64,000 bases of DNA from Actinoplanes xinjiangensis (GTDB lineage Bacteria > Actinomycetota > Actinomycetes > Mycobacteriales > Micromonosporaceae): assembly GCF_003148685.1 (NCBI RefSeq), contig NZ_QGGR01000002.1:186001-250000 (forward strand), written 5' to 3'. Positions within the stretch are counted from its first letter, which is position 1; each line of letters starts with the position of its first letter. This document shows, in pieces, positions 43,627 to 51,345 of this stretch. The position numbers were made by a program, and so were the translations under genes. Under the pieces are notes generated by a model. That model was given only the letters and a program-made list of their open reading frames with translations. It was not told the origin of the DNA and made no database searches.

Positions 43627-44577
43627 ATGCGCATCGGATACTTCCTATCGAGCGAGGAGTACTCGCCCACCGAACTGATCGAGCAGGCCAAGGGCGCGGA
43701 GCGCGCGGGTTTCCAGGGCCTGTGGATCTCCGACCACTACCACCCGTGGGTGGACGCCCAGGGCCAGAGCGCGTTCGTGTGGTCCATGATCGGCGCACTG
43801 AGCCAGGCGACGGGCCTGCCGATCACCACGGCGGTGACCTGCCCGACCGTCCGCATCCACCCGGCGGTGATCGCCCAGGCCGCCGCCACCAGCGCGGTCC
43901 TCACCGGCGGCCGGTTCCGGCTCGGCGTCGGCACCGGAGAGGCGCTCAACGAGCACATCTTCGGCGACGCGTGGCCCGAACTCGACGTCCGCCTGGAGAT
44001 GCTCGAAGAGGCCGTCGAGATCATGCGCGGCCTCTGGACCGGCGAGACGTTCTCGCACCACGGCAAGCACTACACCGTGGAGAACGCCCGGATCTACACC
44101 CTGCCGGAGAAGCCGGTCGAGATCCTGGTGTCCGGTTTCGGGCCCAAGGCCGTCGACTCCGCGGGCCGGATCGGCGACGGCTACGTCAGCGTCATGCCCG
44201 ACGGCGACCTGGTCAGCCGGTTCCGGAAGGCCGGCGGCGGCGGCAAGGTCGCGCAGGGCGGGTTCAAGGCCGCCTTCGCCGGCACCGCGGAGGAAGGGGC
44301 CCGGATCGCGTACGAGAAGTGGCCCAACGCCGGCGTGCCCGGCGAACTCTCCCAGGTGCTGCCCTCCCCCAAGCACTTCGAACAGGCGTCCCAGCTGGTG
44401 ACCCAGGAGATGGTGGCCGAGGCCTTCGTCTGCGGCAACGACCCGGAGCAGCATCTGGAGATGATCCGGAAGTACGCCGATGCCGGCTTCGACGAGGTCT
44501 ACGTCGCCAACACCGGCCCGCACTACCAGGGCCTCTTCGACCTGTACGCCCGCGAGATCCTCCCGAAGATCGGATAG
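43627..44577 (+). CDS. LLM-class F420-dependent oxidoreductase
   Basis: A 316-residue luciferase-like (alpha/beta)8 flavin/F420 oxidoreductase. It opens MRIGYFLSSEEYSPTELIEQ, has GLWISDHYHPWVDAQGQSAF (the F420/substrate region of the glucose-6-phosphate dehydrogenase-like group), GGRFRLGVGTGEALNEH near residue 98, and ILVSGFGPKAVDSAGRIGDG. It belongs to the TIGR03557-type family related to F420-dependent glucose-6-phosphate dehydrogenase; the actual substrate is unknown. Its stop codon lies within the possible recQ -10 box. Confidence 0.92.
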   Translation: MRIGYFLSSEEYSPTELIEQAKGAERAGFQGLWISDHYHPWVDAQGQSAFVWSMIGALSQATGLPITTAVTCPTVRIHPAVIAQAAATSAVLTGGRFRLGVGTGEALNEHIFGDAWPELDVRLEMLEEAVEIMRGLWTGETFSHHGKHYTVENARIYTLPEKPVEILVSGFGPKAVDSAGRIGDGYVSVMPDGDLVSRFRKAGGGGKVAQGGFKAAFAGTAEEGARIAYEKWPNAGVPGELSQVLPSPKHFEQASQLVTQEMVAEAFVCGNDPEQHLEMIRKYADAGFDEVYVANTGPHYQGLFDLYAREILPKIG

Positions 44578-44580
44578 CCT
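44575..44580 (+). promoter_or_regulatory. possible -10 box of leaderless recQ transcript
   Basis: TAGCCT, 7 nt before ATG 44588, overlapping the previous gene's stop codon. No Shine-Dalgarno site. Weaker than the other cases because the T-A comes from the stop. Confidence 0.35.
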
Positions 44581-44587
44581 CCCCTCG

Positions 44588-46234
44588 ATGAAACTGCCGA
44601 TCTACGGCCCGCGTCTGCGCCGGGTCGCCCGCAACCAGTTCGGGTGGCGCAGCCTGCGACCCGGCCAGTTCAAGCCGATGCGCGCCGTACTGCGCCGCAA
44701 GGACGCCCTCGTGGTGCTCCCGACCGGTGCCGGGAAGTCGGCGATCTACCAGATCCCGGCCGTGCTGCTGCCCGGCCCGACCGTGGTGATCTCGCCGCTG
44801 CTCGCCCTTCAGCAGGACCAGATCGCCGCCCTCAACGACCGTGGCGACGCCCGGACCCGCGCGGTCCGGGTGAGCTCCCAGGAGACGCCCAAGGAACAGC
44901 GGGAGGCGATCGAGGCGGTCCGCCGCGGCGAGGCCGAATTCCTCTTCATCACCCCGGAACAGCTCAGCAACCCCGAACGCCAGGCCGAGGTGAAGTCGCT
45001 GAAGCCCGGCCTGGTCGCGGTCGACGAGGCGCACTGCATCTCCGCCTGGGGGCACGACTTCCGCCCCGACTACCTCACGCTCGGCGACATGATCAAGAAG
45101 ATCGGCCGGCCGCCGATCCTGGCGCTCACCGCCACCGCGTCGCCGCCGGTCCGCGAGGACATCATCGCCCGGCTGCGCCTGGACAAACCGGAGATCCACG
45201 TCTCGGGTCTGGACCGGCGCAACCTGTTCCTCGAGGTCGCGTACTGCCCCGACGACAACTACCGGTGGCGCAAACTGACCACGATGCTCGACGAGGAACA
45301 GCGGCCCGGCATCATCTACGTCGCCACCCGCCGCAACGCCGAGGAACTCGCCGAACGCCTCACCTCGTCCGGCTACCCGGCCGCCTATTACCACGGCGGG
45401 ATGGCCGCCGGCCTGCGCGAGCAGCGCCACGAGGAGTTCACCGACGACAAGGTCGACATCATGGTGGCGACCTCGGCGTTCGGCATGGGCATCGACAAAC
45501 CGAACATCCGCTGGGTCGCGCACGTCGCCCTGCCCGACTCCCCGGACAGCTACTTCCAGGAGATCGGCCGGGCCGGCCGCGACGGCGAACCCGCCCGCGC
45601 GCTGCTGCTGTGGCGCTCCGAGGACGAGGCCATCCAGCGCTTCTTCCAGGGCGGCTCCCCCGACCTCGAGGAACTGCGCAACCTCGCCGGCGAACTGCAC
45701 AAGGGACCGGCCTCCAAGACGGCGCTCCAGAAGGCGACCGGGCTCGGGCCCCGCAAGCTCGGGCAGTACCTCAACCTGCTGGAACAGGCGGGCGCCGTAC
45801 GGCCCGGCTCGGGCCACAAACTGACCGTCCCGGCCCGTGCTCCGCTCCCCGCCGAGGCGGCCGAGGCGGCGGCGGCGGAACACGAACGGCAGCAGGCGGT
45901 CATGCGGTCCCGGACCGACATGATGCGCGGGTTCGCCCAGTCCCGGCAGTGCCGCACCGAGACGCTGCTGGCGTACTTCGGCGAGAACCTGAAGAAGCCG
46001 TGCGGCCACTGTGACAATTGCGCCGACGGCACCGCCCAGGAGATCGCCGCCGCCGAACCGGCCGGCCCGTTCCCGGTGCACGCCCGGGTCCAGCACGGCG
46101 AATGGGGCGGTGGCATGGTGATGAACTACGAGGAGGACCGGATGACGGTCCTCTTCGACTCGGTCGGCTACAAGACGCTGTCGGTGCCGGTCGTCGTCGA
46201 ACAGGAACTGCTGGCGCGGGAGGCTCCCGCCTGA
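44588..46234 (+). CDS. RecQ-like DNA helicase (RqlH-type) with C-terminal Tudor-like module
   Basis: A 548-residue superfamily 2 helicase. Motif 0 is RPGQ (24-27), Walker A PTGAGKS (45-51), then DEAH, TATAS and the RecQ motif VI GRAGRDGEPARALLL. A ~100-residue linker with a winged-helix look (residues ~350-450) separates the motor from a tetracysteine zinc site (C455, C472, C475, C478), the arrangement known for mycobacterial RqlH. HRDC is absent. Instead residues ~495-548 read VHARVQHGEWGGGMVMNYEE then TVLFDSVGYKTLSVP, resembling the UvrD/PcrA C-terminal Tudor fold that binds RNA polymerase. Predicted 3'-5' helicase in DNA repair. Confidence 0.88.
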   Translation: MKLPIYGPRLRRVARNQFGWRSLRPGQFKPMRAVLRRKDALVVLPTGAGKSAIYQIPAVLLPGPTVVISPLLALQQDQIAALNDRGDARTRAVRVSSQETPKEQREAIEAVRRGEAEFLFITPEQLSNPERQAEVKSLKPGLVAVDEAHCISAWGHDFRPDYLTLGDMIKKIGRPPILALTATASPPVREDIIARLRLDKPEIHVSGLDRRNLFLEVAYCPDDNYRWRKLTTMLDEEQRPGIIYVATRRNAEELAERLTSSGYPAAYYHGGMAAGLREQRHEEFTDDKVDIMVATSAFGMGIDKPNIRWVAHVALPDSPDSYFQEIGRAGRDGEPARALLLWRSEDEAIQRFFQGGSPDLEELRNLAGELHKGPASKTALQKATGLGPRKLGQYLNLLEQAGAVRPGSGHKLTVPARAPLPAEAAEAAAAEHERQQAVMRSRTDMMRGFAQSRQCRTETLLAYFGENLKKPCGHCDNCADGTAQEIAAAEPAGPFPVHARVQHGEWGGGMVMNYEEDRMTVLFDSVGYKTLSVPVVVEQELLAREAPA

Positions 46235-46318
46235 GCCACCGGACCGCGCCGGAAGCGCTCCCATGAGGTTGCGCGAGTGTGCCATCATGCGCACGTTGCC
46301 GGTACGGGGGAGGCGAAT

Positions 46319-47473
46319 GTGGCTGCGTCAACCAAACGACGATCACCGCTCTGGGCGAGGATCTGTGTCGGACTGGGCGCGGTGATGCTGGTCACCGGCG
46401 GCGGAACCCTCGTCGCCGGCCAGGCACTCGTCGCCAAGTACACCGACGCGGTCACCGACGAGAGCCTCCTCGCGCCGATCCAGGCGCAACCCGCCCAGGC
46501 CGCCGAGGTCGCCGAGGTGAAGTCCGACATCGACGGCTCGGTCAACATCCTGCTCGTCGGCATCGACCCGCGCGACGACCAGACCGCGCCGCTGGCCGAC
46601 TCCATCGTGATCGCGCACATCCCGCGGGACCGGCACACCGCGTACCTCTTCTCCATCCCCCGCGACCTGCGGGTGGACATCCCGGCGTTCAAGGCGTCCG
46701 GCACCGGCGCCGACCGCACGAAGATCAACGCCGCGATGGCGTACGGCAGCCGGCTCGGCGACGGCAAGTTCAGCCCGGCGCAGGGCTTCCAACTGCTCGC
46801 CGCAACCGTCGGCAACGTCACCGGGATCAAACGGTTCGACGCCGGCGCCATCGTCAACTTCGGCGGCTTCAAGAAGATCGTCGAGGCGATGGGCGGCGTC
46901 GAGATGGTCATCGACATGGACGTCAAGTCCGAGCACCTGGGACCCGACGGCAAGACCCGGGAACGCATCGCGCGCTGCCGCAACGACCACACGTCGGCCA
47001 GCTGCGCCCACCCGTACACCGGACCGCAGAAGTTCTACAAGAAGAGCGACAAGCCGGTACGGATGCAGGCGTGGGAGGCACTCGACTACGTCCGCCAGCG
47101 GTACGGCGCCGACATGGACGACTACGACCGGCAGCGGCACCAGCAGCAGTTCATCAAGGCGATGGCGAAGCAGGCGATGAGCCGCGACGTGGTCACCGAC
47201 CCGGGCAAACTGCTCGCCGTCATGGACGCGGCCGGCGGCTCCCTCACCTTCTCCGGCAACGGGCACACCGTGCTGGAATGGGCGATGGAGCTCAAATCAC
47301 TCAACGTCGACGACATGATCACGGTGAAGCTGCCGGGCGTGGGCATCAACGAGGGCCGCTACCTGGGCGAGCAGTTCGAGCCGGAGGTCGCCGACTTCTT
47401 CAAGGCGCTCGCCGAGGACCGGGTGCCCGGGTTCCTGCTCGACCACCCGACATTCATCAACGAGACCAACTGA
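46319..47473 (+). CDS. LytR-CpsA-Psr (LCP) family cell-wall ligase
   Basis: A 384-residue membrane-anchored LCP protein that transfers glycopolymers from lipid carriers to peptidoglycan. The N-terminal helix is about residues 11-33; the extracellular domain begins NILLVGIDPRDDQTAPLADS, followed by SIPRDLRVDIPA with the pyrophosphate-binding arginine, KINAAMAYG, and ALDYVRQRYGADMDDYDRQRH. All LCP landmarks are intact. GTG 46319 has GGGGGAGG 5 nt upstream. Confidence 0.93.
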   Translation: MAASTKRRSPLWARICVGLGAVMLVTGGGTLVAGQALVAKYTDAVTDESLLAPIQAQPAQAAEVAEVKSDIDGSVNILLVGIDPRDDQTAPLADSIVIAHIPRDRHTAYLFSIPRDLRVDIPAFKASGTGADRTKINAAMAYGSRLGDGKFSPAQGFQLLAATVGNVTGIKRFDAGAIVNFGGFKKIVEAMGGVEMVIDMDVKSEHLGPDGKTRERIARCRNDHTSASCAHPYTGPQKFYKKSDKPVRMQAWEALDYVRQRYGADMDDYDRQRHQQQFIKAMAKQAMSRDVVTDPGKLLAVMDAAGGSLTFSGNGHTVLEWAMELKSLNVDDMITVKLPGVGINEGRYLGEQFEPEVADFFKALAEDRVPGFLLDHPTFINETN

Positions 47474-47507
47474 CCGTCCCCGCCCCACCGAAACAGCATC
47501 GGTGACG

Positions 47508-47524
47508 CCAGCCGCGACGGCTGG
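47508..47524 (+). terminator. small stem-loop after the LCP gene
   Basis: CCAGCCG (47508-47514) pairs with CGGCTGG (47518-47524) over a 3-nt loop, 35 bp after the stop codon. Confidence 0.5.
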
Positions 47525-47531
47525 GATGTGC

Positions 47532-47676
47532 GCCGGCCCAGACAGCCGGAACGCCTTGGAATGCGAGCCACCCCAAGCAGCCTGAACGCCTTGGGAATGC
47601 GAGCCGCCTCAAGCAGACGGAACGCCCTGAGAATGCGAGCCGGCCCAAGCAGCGGGAAAACGGCTTAGGAGTGTCA
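47532..47676. repeat. 36-bp tandem repeat, four copies
   Basis: Copies at 47532-47566 (35 bp), 47567-47602, 47603-47638 and 47639-47676 (diverged). The common blocks are AAGCAG, GAACGCCTTGG and AATGCGAGCC. The units abut with no unique spacers, so this is not a CRISPR array despite the unit length. A frameshift from the 35-bp copy argues against coding. Confidence 0.8.
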
Positions 47677-47705
47677 CCCGCCGCCGTCCCGGCCAGCCGT
47701 CGCCT

Positions 47706-47890
47706 TCAGGTGTTAGCCGACCAGACCCACGGGGACGGCGCCTCGGGTCTTAGCCGGCCCGACCCGCCGGGACGGCCCCTCGGGTTTTAGCCAGTCCGGC
47801 CCACCGTCCCGGCGCCTCGGGTGTTAGCCAGCCTGGCCCGGCAGGACGCCGCCTCGGGTGTTAGCCGGCCCGGCGGGCCGGGGTCGGGTT
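47706..47890. repeat. 37-bp tandem repeat, five copies
   Basis: TTAGCC recurs at 47713, 47750, 47787, 47824 and 47861, exactly 37 bp apart. Each is preceded by GGGT or similar and followed by a GC-rich block containing GGACGG-like sequence. Diverged GTCAGCC copies continue toward 47956. The sequence differs from the 36-bp array just upstream. Confidence 0.8.
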
Positions 47891-47956
47891 GTCAGCCGGC
47901 TCGGCGGGACAGCGTCTGCAGTGTCAGCGGGCCCATAGGGACGGCATCAGGGGGTC

Positions 47957-48631
47957 TCAGCCGGCGACGGCCTTGCGGAAGGCTTCTACGGCCAGGCCGG
48001 AGACCGCCTTGCCGTGGCCGAAGACGGCGTGGTCGAACTCCAGCTCCGCCAGACGGGCCAGGCTCTCACCGGCCCGGACCGGGTCCGCCGTGACCGCCCG
48101 CGGCGGGCCGGACACCCGGCCCCGGCGGGCGGCCGCCGCATCCCCGGCGAACAGCACACCACCGGCCCGGTCCAGCAGGAACGAGACATGCCCGCGGGTG
48201 TGACCCGGCGTGTGCAGGGCGGTGAACCCGGGCAACGGCTCGGAACCGTCGGTGGTGATCAGCTGGTCGACCTTGGTCGGCTGGACCGTGCCGATCAGGC
48301 GCCCGGCCAGCTTGCCCAGAAGGCCGGCCGGCTGCGCGGGCGGAATGTGACCACCGATCCACGGAACCTCGGCGGCATGCGCGATCACCCGGGCGCCGGT
48401 CTGTTCCCGCAGGGCGGCGAGGCTGCCGATGTGGTCGGGGTGATGGTGGGTAACCAGGATCGTGGTCACCTCGCCGAGCGAACGCCGAATACCGCGCAGA
48501 CCACGCTCGATCAGCGGCAACCGGCCCGGCAGACCGGTGTCGACCAGGACCACACCGTCATCGGTGACGATCAGGTGCACGTTGACATAACCCACGCGGA
48601 GTTCGAAGACCCCGTCGACCACCTCTCGCAC
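47957..48631 (-). CDS. MBL-fold metallo-hydrolase
   Basis: A 224-residue metallo-beta-lactamase-fold hydrolase with the complete zinc site: VTHHHPDHIG near residue 62, HTPGHTRGHVSF near 141, LFAGDAAAA near 160 and the final histidine in VFGHGKAVSG near 207. Substrate unknown; it is not close to the MBL protein beside hisS. The GTG start at 48631 has CAGAAT 7 nt upstream, a weaker version of the leaderless pattern. Repeat arrays lie on both sides. Confidence 0.9.
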   Translation of the reverse strand: MREVVDGVFELRVGYVNVHLIVTDDGVVLVDTGLPGRLPLIERGLRGIRRSLGEVTTILVTHHHPDHIGSLAALREQTGARVIAHAAEVPWIGGHIPPAQPAGLLGKLAGRLIGTVQPTKVDQLITTDGSEPLPGFTALHTPGHTRGHVSFLLDRAGGVLFAGDAAAARRGRVSGPPRAVTADPVRAGESLARLAELEFDHAVFGHGKAVSGLAVEAFRKAVAG

Positions 48632-48850
48632 GACGACGATTCTGTCAGCCGCCGCAAACCCTGCCCAGCCGGCAGGCCGAGCGACCGAGTCCCGTCACCA
48701 CACCGCGACGGGGAACAAGGTCGGCGGATACGAACCCAGCTCGTTCTGCAAGGCGCCCCGTAGAACATCGGGACTGCGCCACACGACCGAAACCCGTGTT
48801 CCGGGCCGAATCCCGACGATCACCGCTACCCCAACCGCTAACGCCCTCGC
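48632..48850. other. intergenic stretch without credible gene
   Basis: No conserved frame. The only feature I see is a 17-bp sequence at 48697-48713 shared with 17471-17487, which can form the right side of a short CCCGTC/GACGGG stem here. Confidence 0.5.
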
Positions 48851-49155
48851 CGGCTGGCTCCCAGCGCTGCCTCAGCCCTCACGAGACAGCGGTGACAACC
48901 AGCCAAGGCCCAGCGGCTGGCTCCCACCGCTGCCACCACCCGCGACACAACGCTGACAACCAGCCGAGGATCGGCGGCTGGTCCCCACCGCTTCCTCGGC
49001 GCCCCGGAAACAACGGTGAGAGCCAGCCGAAGGCCGGCGGCTGGTCCCCACCGCTGCCTCAGCGCCCCTGAGACAGCGGTGAGAGCCAGCCGGGGGTCGG
49101 CGGCTGGTTGTCACCGCTGTCTCGGCGTTCCTGAGGCAGCGGTGGGAGCCAGCCG
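48851..49155. repeat. five tandem near-palindromic hairpin units, 61-63 bp period
   Basis: Units begin with CGGCTGG at 48851, 48914, 48975, 49038 and 49101 and end with CCAGCC near 48904, 48966, 49029, 49092 and 49155. Each unit folds on itself: the left arm (CGGCTGG...CACCGCTG) pairs with the right arm (CAGCGGTG...CCAGCCG), about 22 bp with few mismatches and a short loop. The right arm of unit 1 (48883-48904) is the exact reverse complement of the left arm of unit 5 (49102-49123). The 61-bp unit breaks any long frame, so the repeat is not coding. Confidence 0.88.
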
Positions 49156-49208
49156 AGGGGTGGGGGTTTACGGGGGTGGGAGGTGGGACAGGGCCTGGGC
49201 CAGAGCGG

Positions 49209-49658
49209 TCAGGGTGAGGGCTGCGATCGCCACGACGGCGATGGTGCGAGCGGGGATGGGGGCGGGGCGTAGGTGGCGGAGGTGAGGATTGAGTACGGGA
49301 TCACCAGCACGGTCGCGGTCACCAGGCCCTGTACGTAGCCTCGCACCAGCAGGGACTGTCCGATGTCGATCAGTCCGTGCCAGCCGAATACCAGGACCGC
49401 CGTGCGGGAGAACGTCGAGTGGCCGGCCGTGAGCACGCCTCGCACCGTTGCGGCCAGGACTGCGATCCCGAGCACGGTGGCCGCCACCGCGAACCGGGGC
49501 GTCGTCGTGCCGAGGCTCTCCACCAGGGCGGGTGGCCAGCCTTGCGCCAGCAGGCGCGGGACGGTGGCGGCCGACCAGCGGGACGCGGAGAGCGCCTCCT
49601 CGACGTTGTGTACCGCCCAGGCTACGAAAAGCCCGGAACAGACCAGCGGGCGAGACAT
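49209..49658 (-). CDS. HXXEE-family membrane protein, probably frameshifted near its C-terminus
   Basis: A 149-residue membrane protein starting at ATG 49658. The AVHNVEEAL segment near residue 15 is the HXXEE motif, and several hydrophobic helices follow. After VIPYSIL the frame turns into a Pro/Ser-rich tail (APPPSPLAPSPS). Adding one base in the G-run at 49258-49262 restores a frame to a stop at 49168 with IPARTIAVVAIAALTLTALA, a plausible last helix, giving about 163 residues. So this is likely a recent frameshift, a phase-variable site or a sequence error. The role of the family is unknown. Confidence 0.7.
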   Translation of the reverse strand: MSRPLVCSGLFVAWAVHNVEEALSASRWSAATVPRLLAQGWPPALVESLGTTTPRFAVAATVLGIAVLAATVRGVLTAGHSTFSRTAVLVFGWHGLIDIGQSLLVRGYVQGLVTATVLVIPYSILTSATYAPPPSPLAPSPSWRSQPSP

Positions 49659-49755
49659 GGAACTGATCGTCACAGGATGCAACGACGGCGGAAAGGGGTA
49701 GGTAAGAATGCTGACGGCCGCCACGGCGGCCGGCCGAGGGAGAAGGGACAAGCGT

Positions 49756-50259
49756 GTGACGGATCGACCGCTCTATGCCGAACTGGGGTTCACCGATGCC
49801 GAATGGGGTCTGCTGACCGGCCTGCCGCAGTCGGTGCTCACCGCTGCCAGCGCCGCCAGCCCGGACAGTGCGCGCAAGACCCGGGCGGAGAGCGCCGCCG
49901 GGCTGGACCGGATCTCGGATGCCCGGTCGTCGGCGAGCACGCTGGTCGCGGCGGTCGCCACGGCCGCGGTGGCCGAGGCCGGTGACCCGGAGATCGGCGA
50001 GGAGCCGCCGGTGATCCAGCCGGGTGACCCTGCCGGGTATGCGGCGGATGTGGTCGCCCGGGCCGCTGAGGTGGCGGCGCTGCTGGCCGTGAAGGCGTCC
50101 CCGGCCGACGCGGAGACCTACCGGCACTGGCTGGTGGAGATCGCCGACGAGGTGGTGGGCGCGGCCTCCAGCGGTGGGCTCCTCGGTATCGGCGGCGAGA
50201 CTGTCACCGAGAGCGAGCGCACCTTCCGCGACGACCTCGCCAAGGCTCTCGCGGGCTGA
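49756..50259 (+). CDS. hypothetical protein, alanine-rich
   Basis: A 167-residue soluble protein, no signal peptide or membrane helix. It begins VTDRPLYAELGFTDAEWGLL and is mostly helical, with AEVAALLAVKASPADAETYR and HWLVEIADEVVGAASSGG in the second half. I do not recognise a family, though the ending SGGLLGIGGETVTESERTFR looks conserved-type. GTG 49756 has AGAAGGGA upstream. Followed by a strong stem-loop; stands alone. Confidence 0.78.
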   Translation: MTDRPLYAELGFTDAEWGLLTGLPQSVLTAASAASPDSARKTRAESAAGLDRISDARSSASTLVAAVATAAVAEAGDPEIGEEPPVIQPGDPAGYAADVVARAAEVAALLAVKASPADAETYRHWLVEIADEVVGAASSGGLLGIGGETVTESERTFRDDLAKALAG

Positions 50260-50267
50260 TCGTTTCC

Positions 50268-50300
50268 GGTCGCGGCGCCCCATCCCGGAGCGCCGCGACC
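50268..50300 (+). terminator. stem-loop terminator
   Basis: A perfect 11-bp stem (50268-50278 with 50290-50300), loop of 11 nt, 8 bp after the stop of the alanine-rich protein. Confidence 0.8.
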
Positions 50301-50527
50301 CGCTCGCCGCCGGCCATCGCCCAGACGCCCTCTCGCTACCGACCCAACCGAGCTGAGCACCGGCCGACAGACCGCCGTCGCCCTTACCACGCACAACCGA
50401 GCTGGACGTCGACTGGCAGACCGCCGTCAACTGGCAGACCGCCGTGGCCGGCAGACCGCCGTTGGCCCCACACTTCACCGGCCGCATGACCGTGTTCAGC
50501 GCCGGCCGACGCGGACATAGGTCGTCA
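50301..50527. repeat. GC-rich intergenic with short GCAGACCGCCGT repeats
   Basis: The motif CAGACCGCCGT occurs at about 50368, 50424, 50443 and 50454, partly at short spacing, ahead of the larger array. No credible gene. Confidence 0.55.
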
Positions 50528-50810
50528 GCCGCATCACCATGCTGAGCGAGCGACAGCCGCCAGCCGGCCTCCGCCCGCGCACCTGCCGTTGGCCGCATCG
50601 CCGGTGCTGAGCGAGCGGCAGCCAGCCTCCGCCTGCACGCCTGCCGTTGGCCGCATCGCCGATGCTGAGCGAGCGATACCTGCAGCCGGCCTCCGCGTGT
50701 ATTCCTGCCGCTGGCCGCATCGCCGGAGCTGAGTGAGCGACAGCTGCCAGCCGGCCTCCGCCTGCACGCCTGCCGTTGGCCGGATCGCCGTGCTGAGCGA
50801 CGGCGAGGGG
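50528..50810. repeat. 58-65-bp tandem repeat, about four and a half copies
   Basis: Units start with GCCGCATCGCC (or a close variant) at 50528, 50592, 50650, 50714 and 50779 (periods 64, 58, 64, 65). Shared blocks are GCTGAGCGAGCG, CAGCCGGCCTCCGC and CTGCCGTTG. Unequal periods not divisible by three rule out a coding repeat. Confidence 0.8.
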
Positions 50811-50910
50811 TGGCGGTGACCCGCGGATTCCGCCCGAGAGACGCGCTGGTGGGCGGGAGTGGCGCCTGCGTCGCGGGGACAGCCACGGTGCCGGTGTAGG
50901 CCGTACCGGA

Positions 50911-51318
50911 TTATTGGGGTTCGCCGCGGTAGGTGCCGAAATGCCAGAGGTTGCCCTCGGGATCGCGGGCGGTGAAATCGTGGGATCCGTAGTCGGTGGT
51001 GAAGGGTGCGCGGAGGATTTCGGCACCGGCGGCGACCGCGCGGGCGTGCAGCGCCTCGATGTCGTCGGCGACGACGTAGGCGCCGAAGGTGCCGGGTTTC
51101 AGGTTCCACGGGTCGTCCGGGGCGTCGCGGACCGAGCCGAGCATGATGCCGCCGCCGGGTGGCCAGCTGAGTTCGGCGTGCGCGACGACGTCGCCCTCGC
51201 CGTGCACGGCCGTCGGTACGAATCCGAACGCGTCGGACAGGAAACGGATCAGGGCGCGGGCGTCGGTGGCCCGCAGCGTCGGCCACACCTGCGGCGGCGG
51301 GATCTTCGTGTCGGTCAT
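50911..51318 (-). CDS. VOC-family (glyoxalase/bleomycin-resistance fold) protein
   Basis: A 135-residue protein with the paired beta-alpha-beta-beta-beta units of the vicinal oxygen chelate fold. WPTLRATDARALIRFLSDAF opens unit 1; DFTARDPEGNLWHFGTYRG with the last metal-ligand type residue closes unit 2. It resembles PhnB/YdfO-like small VOC proteins; the substrate is unknown. It is transcribed after the AraC gene (27-bp gap), suggesting that this regulator controls it. Confidence 0.87.
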   Translation of the reverse strand: MTDTKIPPPQVWPTLRATDARALIRFLSDAFGFVPTAVHGEGDVVAHAELSWPPGGGIMLGSVRDAPDDPWNLKPGTFGAYVVADDIEALHARAVAAGAEILRAPFTTDYGSHDFTARDPEGNLWHFGTYRGEPQ

Positions 51319-51345
51319 GGGTTCATCGTCGCGAGTGGCCGGCGG

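Noticed and set aside
47532..47676. CRISPR array (36-bp repeats)
   Set aside because: The units abut each other without unique spacers, they are diverged, and no cas gene is nearby.
48872..49114. Minus-strand protein with 21-residue repeats (GSHRCLRGAEAAVGTSRRPSA type)
   Set aside because: It is the hairpin array read as protein; one 61-bp unit breaks the frame, there is no ribosome site, and the palindromic structure explains the sequence better.
50534..51286. Minus-strand frame of 250 codons through the repeat upstream of the VOC gene
   Set aside because: Made of repeat units of unequal length and an out-of-frame read of the VOC gene.
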